Shown piece after piece: positions 15,401-27,639 of a stretch of 64,000 nt of DNA. Within the stretch, counting starts at the first letter, position 1. Each line of letters begins with the position of its first letter. This stretch comes from Cyathus striatus (Eukaryota > Basidiomycota > Agaricomycetes > Agaricales > Nidulariaceae). The translations under genes were made by a program, and so were the position numbers. The stretch lies in assembly GCA_025738555.1 (NCBI GenBank), contig JAOVFP010000008.1, positions 4,712,001 to 4,776,000 on the forward strand, given 5' to 3'. Under the pieces are notes generated by a model, which searched no databases, had not been told where the DNA came from, and saw nothing but the letters and a program-made list of their open reading frames with translations.

Positions 15401-15662
15401 GTCTAACTGCGCTCAGTCTCGTGCAGTGTTGTCGAAGCCTAACCCTCATGCATCCAAGATGCTTACTGTATACGGAGAGAATTTCTCGAAGACGGACCCC
15501 GTCCATGTATTCTTCGGATCTGAACCATCGCCGTACGTTGAGGTGCGCTGCACAGAGGTACTAGGTTGTCTACCACCGGAATCGCAAGTTATGAAGCGCC
15601 GTCCGATTATCCTCATCCGTTCCGATGGTGTAGTGTTCCCTTCGAACGTTATGTATCCCTAG
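12414..15662 (+). CDS. CSL-family (CBF1/Su(H)/LAG-1) transcription factor
   Basis: Sequence-specific DNA-binding protein of the CSL family; fungi have Cbf11/Cbf12-type members although they lack Notch. After a disordered Ser/Pro/His-rich N-terminus, the Rel-like N-terminal domain is clear: PFLDQYVRTPNRLAFGERTV, MSSKVAQKSYGTEKRFLCPP and IMIGNSWW. The beta-trefoil domain follows (FHRLRSQTVSTKYL, IARTASWDPFVMYIVD, VVLQCLTSGVVSPVLIIRKV, DPVSQLHKIAFEVY) with long low-complexity insertions typical of fungal CSLs. The C-terminal Rel/IPT segment reads LTVYGENFSKTDPVHVFFG, then PIILIRSDGVVFPSNVMYP and a stop at 15660-15662. Five introns at about 13463-13511, 13621-13670, 14074-14127, 14323-14376 and 15197-15246 join cleanly. 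The N-terminal coding frame changes between about 12593 and 12720 (see findings). The start could also be the in-frame ATG at 12342. Confidence 0.93.
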
Positions 15663-16136
15663 TCCGTTGTACTACGATCTATCCCGTTTGTATCTCCTTG
15701 ATGTTTTTGTGCTCACCTGATCTACTTGCTTTCCTACATGCGTACATTTCTATTCCCCCCTCGTGTATTATGTTACGTACAATGATACCACCTGCGTATA
15801 TCCTTTAGAGTGAATGAAATATTTGCAGTTCTGGCATGTACTTTCTGTTATTCAACAGCGGATTGTGAAGTATTGTATTCTAGAGTCTATGGATCTTCGT
15901 GTTCGGCGTCTACTATAATTAAGCACAACTTAAAAATTTGACGTAAACAGCTACACAAGAGCGGTCATCGATCATGTGATTCTTTCAGAAGACACTCCGA
16001 TCTTGAGTCTTGCCTGGAAGTTGCCACCACCACCACCATTACCACCCAGTTGCAGTACTAGCCAGTACATATCTGGTGCACGCAGAATTGTGCTGAATAC
16101 TTGGAACGCTGGAGATCTATTACACTCGTTAGCACC
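15663..16136. other. Intergenic, CSL 3' / small membrane protein 5'
   Basis: 474 bases between tandem plus-strand genes. It should hold the CSL 3' end and the promoter of the downstream gene. There are A/T-rich stretches but nothing specific I can name. Confidence 0.5.
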
Positions 16137-16821
16137 ATGAACGTCACGTTCTTCTCTAATATACCTTCACAAATATCACAAATTCCTCCTTCATCTCTTC
16201 CACACACATTGTTGCATTGGTATATACGGTACCTGTGGTACTACGACAGTAATTCATGGGTGGCCAGGATTGCTTATTCTTGCCGGGTTCTTGCTTTGTT
16301 CATCAGTCTCCCGGTCATTATACTCGGACTTTTGGTTCGTATTTTATAAGCATGTACATGGATCTCTCTGATATAGGATACAGGATATAACTTCGTATGC
16401 CATAGCCAGAACCCTTGGTGTTGTGGACGATGTTAGGGCATCTACAAGCGATAAGCCGGCTGCACCTTCCCAGCCTACACCAGCAATTAGCGTTCGGCAT
16501 CCACCTATGTCTCTCAAGTCCAAATCCGATTCATTTTCGGTACAGAATATGTCGAGAAACGGCATCTCCAGTTCCGCGTTGGAGGAATCTGTTGAATCCC
16601 TTAACGTTTCTGGACCTCTTGGCTTTTATGCAACCGGTTCCGAAGGAAACTTGAAGTTGTCGGGTGTTGGTGTTTTTTCACCCGCTGCCTCGGCACCACC
16701 ATCTCCTACAGCTAGTCGTTATAATTCCTTAGCTGAGCTCGGAGAACTGGAGAATGAGGCAGAAGGGGCAGAACGATCGATCCTTCGTCATAGAACACAG
16801 AAAATTGAGACCGAACAATAA
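16137..16821 (+). CDS. Small single-pass membrane protein, unknown function
   Basis: Two exons. The first (16137-16334) gives MNVTFFSNIPSQISQIPPSS, HWYIRYLWYYDSNSWVARIA and a hydrophobic helix (VLALFISLPVIILGLL). A 49-nt intron (16335-16383, gttcgt...acag) follows, and the second exon continues DITSYAIARTLGVVDDVRAS into a Ser/Pro-rich cytosolic-type tail ending RTQKIETEQ. The total is about 210 residues with one clear membrane segment near residues 50-70. The junction is in frame and the aromatic N-terminal block looks conserved. I believe this is a conserved fungal hypothetical protein. A partner or location cannot be stated. It converges with ESA1, whose stop is 71 bases away. Confidence 0.75.
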
Positions 16822-16892
16822 TTTATCGGAATGCATGTAATAACATTAGATATACAGGTTATCGTTACACTAAACTACAAAGACAGCAAAAA

Positions 16893-18712
<1,820 letters not shown>

Positions 18713-19125
18713 GAAACAGCAAACGAAATGTTAAGGTATAGCTGAGAAGAAGAAAAAGCGCTGTTATATAGCTCAAGAACGGAGAAGGAAGTAGCAAAAA
18801 CTGAGTGACTGGTGAAATAGGATGAAAAAATAACGGTTGAAAATGCTAAAATATTACAAGGGAGACGCAACGAGGTCAAATGTAGGAATCCGTAGACAAG
18901 ATGGTGTTGAAAATGGAGGTTTGCGGGACTGAAGAACGGTGAAGACGACGAGGGCGCCCAACGGGTTATGCTGACTCACTAATCCGTGACTACTTAGCAG
19001 TGACAGATACACATTGACCGTGTGACACTGTCACTGTAACGATTAACATCCAAAAAAGTATTCCGAAACTTTAGCCAAACTTCAGCTTCGGTACTCAAGC
19101 TCAAGTGCTAATTTTCGCAGGAGCT
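18713..19125. promoter_or_regulatory. Divergent promoter, ESA1 / DBP7
   Basis: 413 bases between the start codons of two divergently transcribed nuclear housekeeping genes. The stretch at 18960-19040 contains repeated gtgac/gtcac-like words (for example cgtgactac, cagtgacagat, gtgtgacactgtcactg). They could be binding sites for a common regulator, but this is inference. Confidence 0.45.
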
Positions 19126-21691
19126 ATGGACGATGGGTTTGTGCTCAACCTTGCTGTAGATGATCAATCGGTATCCACGCACGCTTCTATTAAGAAAGGC
19201 GGAAGATGGACAGACAGGTACTAGTTCTTACTCGTTTGACCCCTTCCTGCTTTTCAATCTGATTTATTAGCCAGGCTAAAAACCAAACGCGCGGTTAAGC
19301 GTAAGGCCAGGATTGACGAAAAACATTCTACCGCTTCCCAATATCATGAGGCTGAACAGAGACCCACCAAAAGGCCTCGGAGAGAAAAAGAGGTTAACGT
19401 TGGCAACAACAATACCATTAGCATTCCCAAGGATAATTCTTTCAATACCCAGCTTTCACAGTCACAATCATCACGACCTCACCAAATCATTTCATCTCTT
19501 TTTACTTCCAATCCCAAGATTGACGCTCCTTCCCATGCCATAGCGCATAAGCCTATTGGTAAACCCAGTAATGCGCCCCTCGATACTTCAGCGTTTGCTG
19601 CTCTCGGCCTCGATGCTCTCCTTGTATCCCATCTCGAAAGTAAAATGGACATTCTGAAACCTACAGCAATACAACGTGCTGCCTTACCTGCTATGCTTTC
19701 GTCGATTGCAAAGCAGAATCATGAACGGGATGTGTTCATTCAGTCTCAGACAGGTTCGGGAAAGACGCTATCTTTTCTTCTTCCTATTATACAGGACCTA
19801 CTCCCCCTTAGCTCTCTATCCTATATTGATCGTTCCATCGGGACTCTGGCAATCGTCATTGCCCCAACACGTGAACTGGCCAAGCAAATATCAGATGTAT
19901 TAGAATCCCTTCTACAAATGCGTCTTCGAGCGGAAGACGAAACAGGAGATAATTCAGCTCGTTTAACGAGATGGCTGGTATCGGGTTTACTCATTGGAGG
20001 TGCAACGCGAACACACGAGAAGGCCAGACTGCGGAAAGGAGTGCCCATTCTCGTTTCTACTCCTGGCCGACTCCTCGACCATCTTCAAAACACCTCGTCT
20101 TTCAATGTTGGAAAATGCAGATGGCTCGTACTGGATGAAGCGGATCGTCTTATGGAGCTAGGGTTTGAAGAAACGATCAAGGGTATAGTGCAGGGATTAG
20201 ATGGCAGGCGCAGGTTGGCCATGCAAGCGATTGAGGAAGGCAAAAGTATGGAGGTTGGCGGATGGGATTGGGAGCGTCGGAGACGCACGATTTTGTGTTC
20301 GGCGACTATCCGTGAAGACGTCCAGAAACTTGCCGGAACTACACTGAACAACCCTCTTATGATTAAAGCTACGGAAGTTGACAAAGAACCGCCTAAGAAC
20401 GCCGATTCTCAGGAAGGTGGCTTAACTGTTTCCGAGAAGTTCACTCCTCCGTCACAGCTTGCTCAAAAATACGTGATTGTGCCGTTGAAGTTGCGCCTGG
20501 TCGCGCTAATTGCTCTGTTACGTTCTCTTATTGCGGAAAATCAAGGTCGTCGTGGATCTAAGATAATTGTTTTCCTCAGTTGCACAGATTCAGTCGACTT
20601 CCATTGGCATCTACTAGGAGGTACTGTTATGGGAAATGACAGCGAAGCTGAAAAGAATGACAGTGTCGAAGATAGTGATAGTGATACCGAACAAGAGGAG
20701 CCCCGCAAAAATGACAAAATAGAGGCGAAATCTCCCCTACTTCCTGATGCCACTATTTATCGACTTCATGGTTCACTTCCTACAGGGACCCGTTTAGCAG
20801 TACTCAAAGGGTTTTCTGGTGGGGCTTCCAAAAACAAAGGAGACTCGTCTTCAGCATCGATTCTTCTTTGTACTTCAGTCGCGTCGCGTGGTCTTGATCT
20901 TCCCTTAGTTCGTGCGGTTGTTCAATACGATCTTCCGACGGAAGGTGGTGCTACTGAATATGTTCATCGTGTTGGTCGTACCGCTCGTGCTGGAAAAGGC
21001 GGTGAGGCGTGGAGTCTTGTAGCACCCAGTGAGTCGGAATGGGTAAAATGGGTAGAAGATAAAATGCAAAGCAGTGACTCGAAAGGCGATGGAGGTGCTT
21101 CGCTCACCCCCGTTTCTATCGACAATGTTCTACACACCGGATTTGGAGGGAAAAGCAATGAGTATGAAGGAAGAGCTACTGATGTTCAGCTTTCATTCGA
21201 AAGGTGGATATTAAGTCGTAAAGATGTATGTCTGTTATTCGTTGAGCTGTTCATTACTATTTTAACTCAATATTTAGAATGGGGAGATGGCACGTAAAGC
21301 ATTTCTATCACATGTGAGGGCATATGCTACACATCCTTCAAACGAGAAACACATCTTCCACATACGGCATCTTCATCTTGGCCACTTGGCAAAGGCGTTT
21401 GCTTTACGAGAAGCGCCTTCGTCCGTTAATACGAACAAAACTAAGGCACATGCACAAAAGCACCCTCAGAGTCAGAGTAGAAGGAAAGAGAGTGTTAAAG
21501 GTGACTCCAAGGAAGGGGACAAGGATAAGGAATGGGAAAGAGACCGCTCCGGAGTCGCAGAAAAGCGTATGCAAGCATTTGTTCGTGCTCAAGGACGTCT
21601 GTCGAAGAAAGGCGGCGTGATGATAAGCTCTGGCACTTCAGAGTTCCAGATTGCTAGCACTGCAGATTTAGAGAAACTTGTTCGTGTATGA
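19126..21691 (+). CDS. DBP7: DEAD-box ATP-dependent RNA helicase, 60S ribosome biogenesis
   Basis: Nucleolar DEAD-box helicase of the Dbp7 (DDX31-like) group, needed for early 60S subunit assembly. Exon 1 gives [13 protein letters not shown]...GRWTD. Intron 19218-19270 (53 nt) leads into a basic N-terminus ([15 protein letters not shown]). The helicase core shows the Q-motif-type [14 protein letters not shown], motif I SQTGSGKT, motif Ia PTRELAKQ, Ib [10 protein letters not shown], motif [16 protein letters not shown], motif III SAT, motif V ASRGLDLP and motif [12 protein letters not shown]. The short KRWILS-type segment and the basic C-terminal extension ([20 protein letters not shown]) match Dbp7. 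Intron 21226-21277 (52 nt) joins RKD to NGEMARKAF. The stop ends at 21691. An acidic Ser/Asp insertion (about 20640-20700) is typical of the subgroup. Confidence 0.96.
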
Positions 21692-21904
21692 TCTAGCTGT
21701 TTTATTCTTATTTCCAGCAGTGCATCTTTGCGCAGATTTGTGACTCAAGAACATGTTATAATATTATATATGCAAGAGTACTGTCCCAGTCTGACTTGAG
21801 TCTGACATTTGTTCTCTCTGAATTAATGTGGTCACGTGGCCATCGTATTACTGCCTCGCCACGTCGTTCCTTTGCTTCCAAAATTCTTTCTATATCCCAC
21901 CACC

Positions 21905-23509
21905 ATGTTCCGTCGTCTTTCGTTATTGTTCCTTGTCGTATCTATTGCAGCACTGTTCTGCACTCAGCCTGTAGAGGCCGCAAAGGGCCCGAAGATTACT
22001 CACAAGGTCTACTTTGATATCAAACATGGCGACAAAGACATGGGCCGTAGTACGTGTCACCACTATGTCTGAGTTTAACGCATTAAACTTATAACAATAC
22101 AGTTGTAATTGGTCTTTTCGGTGGAGTGAGTAGTAAATATTTAAGGTTATCGCCTGAAGCTCATCAAGGAAAAAGACTGTTCCCAAGACTGCTGAGAACT
22201 TCCGCGCCCTTGCTACCGGCAAGAAGAAGGACGGCACTGAACTTGGTTTTGGATATAAGGGCTCCAAGTTCCATCGCATTATCAAGGACTTCATGTATGT
22301 CTAAATTAAATATAACGTTCGTTTTCTGATTGGTCTCTAGGATTCAAGGAGGAGACTTTAGTAAGTCCGGATGCATATTTACTTGAACTATGTATCTTAC
22401 TCTTCCTCAGCTCGTGGGGATGGCACTGGTGGAAAGGTATTAGTTTATATATATACTAGCAGAGATTATTTTAACATCTTGGTTGCAGTCTATCTACGGT
22501 GACCGTTTCGCAGACGAGAACTTGTAAGTGTATAGATCGTCTACAACGAATATTAGATGTCTTACGATCTATACAGCAAGCTTCGTCATACTGGCCCCGG
22601 TATTCTTTCTATGGCAAATGCTGGTAAAGATACCAATGGTAAGTATAAAATAATTTATTTCCAAAATTGTTGTAGCTGAGGTGTTTGCCTGTAGGATCTC
22701 AGTTTGTTGGTTTTAATTTTCAATGTTCTCTGCTCTTGAATGACTTCTTACTGTAACTTCTCTAGTTCATTTGCACCGTCGTCACTAGCTGGCTAGATGG
22801 AAAACACGTACGTAAATGGGTTGGAATTGTATCTTAAGTCTTTAATCGTTGTGTTAAGGTTGTGTTTGGGAAAGTCCTGGATGGTATGGATATTGTTCGC
22901 GCCATTGGTTAGCAATATTTTATTTTATTCAACTACTTGTAGTGACTAACTTCAAACGCAGAGGAGGTCCCCAAGGCTGAGCGTGACCGCCCGCGCGAAG
23001 ATGTTATTATTGCTGACTCGGGCGAGGTGTGTCCATTTTCATTAATGGTTGCGAATGATAAACTTATGTACCGTACAGCTTCCAATTGACACTGAAATTG
23101 GTCCCGATGGCAAAGAGGTGCCTATCCATGCTGAGCTTTAACGCTCTTTCACGTCGTTAAAATTTTTGTAACGAATAAAATCTTTGCCGCATGTTGACAG
23201 GATATCACAAATATTGTTGAAGCTGGGGCACATGTAACCCTACCAAAGGAAGATGTCGAAACTTTGACAACCACCACCGATCTCCCCCCGTTATCTACTC
23301 CCGCCACCAGTCAGAGTGCAGCCACCACAGAGCAGCCAGAAGCAGAGCCTTCGTTCGGTATGCTATTTTTTGGTCTATTATTCATCGGCGTAGCCGCTGC
23401 AGTTTTCGTGTCGCTGGGTGGTGTGAGGCACGTAAAGCGTTTCCTTTCTCGTAAGGATGGCGCCAAGTACGCTAAGGTTGGCACGGGAGACGATTTGGAG
23501 CGGTACTAG
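21905..23509 (+). CDS. Secretory-pathway cyclophilin B-type peptidyl-prolyl isomerase
   Basis: Starts with a signal peptide ([20 protein letters not shown]) followed by the cyclophilin fold spread over many tiny exons: [110 protein letters not shown] and [20 protein letters not shown]. The catalytic Arg (FHRII), the QGGDF loop and the drug-site Trp (SWLDGKH) are present. Two ends are possible. Reading through from [20 protein letters not shown] gives a stop at 23139-23141 with a terminal HAEL resembling ER-retrieval tetrapeptides. Splicing 23118-23200 instead continues [20 protein letters not shown] into a Thr/Pro linker, a membrane helix ([19 protein letters not shown]) and a basic tail ending GTGDDLERY at 23509. 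The span given is that of the long form. Confidence 0.92.
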
Positions 23510-23884
23510 TCAAGTACTAGTTCCCTGACTGTTCAATCAATGTATGCTCAGTTTGAGGCTTTCTGGAGGATACTAACTTGTTGTATTCCCAACTACATAT
23601 ATACTCTCGTGATGGACGCCCTAAGTTAGCTTCTGCGAATCGCCCACCTGCGTTAATGGGACATGTTTTGACAATGTGGATAGCATATTCGTAAATGTAA
23701 ATAACTACAACTCTTTTGTGCATGGTGATGTTCACGTTTAGTACCATTCTTTAATCACTGTACCCCAGTCCCATAAATAACTATTTTAATAATAAACATT
23801 TACATGACTGCGCAGTACGCTAAATTTATATCTGCTGCGGTTACCAAAACATAGGGTATCGAAACGGTTCGAGGGTATACAATA
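23510..23884. terminator. Convergent 3' ends, cyclophilin / expansin-like
   Basis: 375 bases between two converging stop codons, A/T-rich (for example aataataaac near 23790). Presumed 3' UTRs and polyadenylation signals of both genes. Nothing else was recognised. Confidence 0.5.
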
Positions 23885-24938
23885 TTAACAGAACAGTAGG
23901 ATCGAAATAGAATACACGAGAACAAAAAGTACAAGAAACCCAGGAATAAGGAATGATGGTGATGCAGTGCTCGTGGTTGTATCAGGGCTGCATGTTACGA
24001 AATGAAGGGGGTTAGTATCCTTCGTCGCTAATACCGAAGTACAGGAACCTGAACTCACGGGATACCATTTGCATCAGAATAGGAAGGACAAGTGTCGTTT
24101 GAATCCCCCTGATGGATTGCACATGAAGATTTGATTTGGGGAATAAAGAAGCGTGGGACGAACTGTGGGATTGGCAGGACAACAAACGCTTTGCCCTGCA
24201 CCATCTGGAATACTACCTAATGCAGATGCTTGTTTTGCACCTGCCCAGTCGGTGAGGCAAGAGACAATTTGGTAAGATATGTTCCAAACACCGAAATCCT
24301 GGGGATGGCTAAGGTCATAAGAAAGGGCGACGTCAAAAAGGTATACGAACTTTGTAGCCGTACAGGGCTTCGTCAGAGGGAAAGAAATCATCTGGAATTG
24401 CGTCAGATGGATAGGCAAGATCAAAATTTAAATATGTTCCAGCACTGGGAAGTATGAGAGGTTGGACTAAAGAGACATTCAAAGTTAGCGACGCACGCAG
24501 TCGGGCCATTATCTGTTGCATTACACCACCCAGACTGTGATAGAGGGCATAGATCTGTCACTTTCACTGTAATTGATTTGACAACAGAAGGGTGGAAAGG
24601 AGGGGTGGCAATAACAGGATTGATGAGTGTGATGTTGAAGCATTTTCCACAAGCAGGACCTTTTACCGAGAGTTAGTGCAGAAGGGCAAGAGAGGGTGGC
24701 CTTGTGCACCGTAGGCGGTAGAGCTTCCGTAAGCCATCTGAGAGAGGGCAGCGGTTGGATAGTGAGTGCTTGAAGGAGTACATCCACAGGAGGCGACATA
24801 GTCGAGTGGAAGGGTATAGTGAGTTAAAGTGGCGAGACCAGAATCGGGATAAGTTATCCAAGCGTTGGCGAAGAGGAAGATATTAAATATAAAATCAACT
24901 GAGAGCAAGAATACAAGGTGATAGCAGTAGAAGGCCAT
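23885..24938 (-). CDS. Secreted expansin/barwin-like protein with GPI-type C-terminus
   Basis: Signal peptide (hydrophobic run after MAFYCYHLV, ending near FANA), then a double-psi beta-barrel-type domain related to plant expansins and GH45: LATLTHYTLPLDYVASCGC, YPTAALSQMAYGSS, GPACGKCFNITL, KSITVKVTDLCPLSQSGWCN, TYLNFDLAYPSDAIPDDFF and DFGVWNISYQIVSC. Cys residues in the expected spacing suggest disulphides. After NDTCPSYSDANGIPP a Thr/Ser linker leads to a terminal hydrophobic stretch (FLIPGFLVLFVLVYSISILL), as in GPI-anchored proteins, and a stop at 23887-23885. Introns at about 24730-24663, 24499-24450, 24156-24112 and 24061-24007 join in frame. The family is abundant in Agaricomycetes and is thought to act on cell walls. 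No GH45-type catalytic signature is seen, so hydrolase activity is not claimed. Confidence 0.85.
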
Positions 24939-25138
24939 ATCGTGCGTCTAGCTCTAAATCTCTAAGGCATTTGTTGTTGAACTCGAGGATGCAGCTGGAC
25001 GAAAGAAAGCGGCGATGGAGTTGACGAACGGACTTACATGTCCCGTATCACCGATCCTCCGTTCAGGGTCCTGCGATCTGCTACATACCTGCTCTCTACC
25101 ACCATCTTCTCCCCTTCCCTCCTTTATAAGCTTATTCT

Positions 25139-27426
25139 ATGAAATTCTTATACCCCGCTTCCCATATTCCAAGTAGGCTTGATGACTCTCTTCTCGCTCT
25201 AAAGATTGCTCGCCATTCCGATTGTTCTATCTGTACAGCATGTCACGGCCTCCACCCTCCCACCGGAGTCGATGTTCGTCTCGACGAACAGTTTGGTGAA
25301 AGCTCTCTTGGCGACTTGGAGCAATATGGATCAGATGACGACGACGGTCTCCCAGCAAGCTATCTTGAGACATGTGCATGTCGCCACGACGTCAGACAGC
25401 ATAATGCAGACGAAGCGGAACTTGGTCGTACGGAGTTTGCAAGGAGGGGTCGCGTTGCTATCCGTTTAGACGAGCTTCTACAGGTTTGTCCCCACAGATT
25501 TATTTGCCAAAGTTGTCTAAATAAGAGATGTTTGAATACCAGGTACGATGAGATCTCACTTGCCTTGCGCCTTTTCTCAATGGTTGTTCATAGGATTCTG
25601 GACGACTTTTGGACTTTGATTATGACGACGATGATATTACATCTTTGCGAAGACAAATGACGCAGCATCACTCAAATACGGCATTAAATAGATCTATAGG
25701 AAAGTCCAATCTTATATCTATCCTACCAGTCTCCTAAACAATTTTACAGAACAGAAAGCTCACAGCGTACCATCGTCTCCCGCGTCTTCAGCTCTTAGTG
25801 ACCTTCCCGCAGGCAACAAAAAGCGTCGAAGATCAAGCTCGTCCCTCAGTGATGCCGATGAAGATGATGACGAAGATGAAGATCGACCGCTTGCTTCGCG
25901 AATCGCATTAACGTCATCTACTATCCGAGCAGACAAGTCGCGACCGAGAACTGGTCAACGAAGTGGTAAAGTTGCTCCTGGATCAATGACTAAGAAAGCA
26001 CACACGGCCCCAACATCCCTAGCACCGCCAGTAGGTGAAGAGCAAGCAATAATGAATGGTAAGACGAATGGAATGAATGGTCACGAACCAAAAGTAAAAG
26101 TTGAAGATAAAATGGACGAGGGTCAGCTCACGCGGCTAGCTGCTGGCGTTACTGTGGATACTGGCGGGAGATCATCAGCAGCTGTACGCACATTATTACC
26201 CCTCGCTTTTGCTCTGTCTTACTTGATTTGCAGCCACCTGCAAGAACTGAAAAGGCCGGACCAGCAGAGCTAAGAAGAGGTGTAATACAAGTAGCCCCGG
26301 TCCAGAATGATGGACAGCCTCGATCGCATGTTATCCTTACTGGGCTTAAAACGCTCTTCCAAAAGCAATTACCGAAAATGCCTAGGGAGTATATCGCTCG
26401 TCTGGTCTATGACTGTAACTCCAAAGCCTTGGCCATTATCAAACGAGGGTATAAGGTGGTTGGCGGTATCTGCTATCGGCCATTTCCTCAACGAGGATTC
26501 GCAGAGATCGTGTTCTTTGCTACCAACTCTGTATATCAAGAAAAGGGATACGGTGGTATGCTCATGGACCACTTCAAAGCGCACATAAGAAAAACGTATC
26601 CAGATATGATGCATTTCCTCACTTATGCTGACAACTACGCCGTGGGGTACTTCGAGAAGCAGGGGTTCTCTAAGGATATCACTTTGGACCGTTCTGTATG
26701 GGCAGGATACATCAAGGATTATGAAGGTGGTACGATCATGCAATGTACCATGGTTCGAAAAATGGACTACTTGGATAAAGTCGATATTTTTACAGCTCAG
26801 CAAGAGGCAATTATGACCAAGATTAGACAGATGAGCAAGAGCCATATTGTCCATCCTGGGTTGTCGCAATTTCAGATAGGTATGCCAGAAGGTGTGACAA
26901 TAGACTATCGCGATGTCCCTGGATTGAGTGGGTATCTTAATAGTAGTTTTAATCACTAGTTCTGAAGGAGCATTCTGCAGAGGAAAGTGGCTGGACACCA
27001 GATATGGCTACCCATGTTCTTCGACCACAAGCCAAAAACTCGGATCAAGCATTTATGGAGCGTGCTCTAGCAGAACTTCGTGTTCATCCTCAAGCATGGC
27101 CATTCCTTACACCCGTAAATGCGGAGGATGTCCCGGATTACTATGAAGTAATCCAAAAACCCATGGGTGTGTCAATTTTAAAATCACCCTTTCTTGGCTT
27201 ACACTAAACTGATGACTTTTAAAACATAGATTTCGGTACCATGGAACACAAAGTTGACAACAAGCAATATACAACAGTGGAGCAATTCGCAGCTGACGCC
27301 CAGTTGGTGTTCGACAATTGCCGATTGTATAACCCTGAAAGTTCTATATATGCGAAGAATGCAACAAAACTTGAAAAATTCTTCAAAACAGAGGTAATGG
27401 CAAGTCGTATGAAGAGGGAAGAATAA
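25139..27426 (+). CDS. GCN5: GCN5 histone acetyltransferase (SAGA/ADA) with bromodomain
   Basis: Catalytic acetyltransferase of SAGA-type complexes, acting mainly on H3. The N-terminal exon (25139-25480) has a Cys/His block (HSDCSICTACHGLHPP ... CACRHDVRQHNADEAELG) then FARRGRVAIRLDELLQ, continued after an intron by DSGRLLDFDYDDDDI. A basic/acidic linker (NKKRRRSSSSLSDADEDD) follows. The GNAT domain is unmistakable: FQKQLPKMPREYIARLVYD, AIIKRGYKVVGGICYRPF, FAEIVFFATNSVYQEKGYGG, LTYADNYAVGYFEKQGF and IKDYEGGTIMQC. The bromodomain spans HPQAWPFLTPVNAEDVPDYY, PMDFGTMEHKVDNKQY and DNCRLYNPESSIYAKNA, ending MKREE before TAA. Introns at 26196-26234 region, 26937-26990 and 27164-27230 join well. The junction between about 25690 and 25770 is unresolved: the best donor (gtccaa) is weak. 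Start taken at the first in-frame ATG; 200 bases separate it from the divergent expansin-like gene. Confidence 0.96.
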
Positions 27427-27639
27427 CATGGACACTGTAGACAGTATTTATCTATCGCAAGTTCTGTATTTATAGTGTATGTAATTGTTATACTACAGGT
27501 TTCTTAAGCATCCCTCGTGGTTCATGAAAGCACTCCAAAAATAACAAGAAACCGTAGTTGATAGTTTATTGAGATACAGATACAAATAAGTACAAAATTG
27601 GATGAGAAATAATACAATAGATCGTTGCTATTATGTACT

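Noticed and set aside
22120..22190. Apparent frameshift in the cyclophilin gene after VIGLFGG
   Set aside because: Using the acceptor ...gaaaaag joins GG directly to TVPKTAENF in frame, so a normal intron explains it.
23885..24938. GH45 endoglucanase call for the barwin/expansin-like protein
   Set aside because: The beta-barrel cysteines fit, but the catalytic signature of GH45 is not visible; expansin-like is the safer description.
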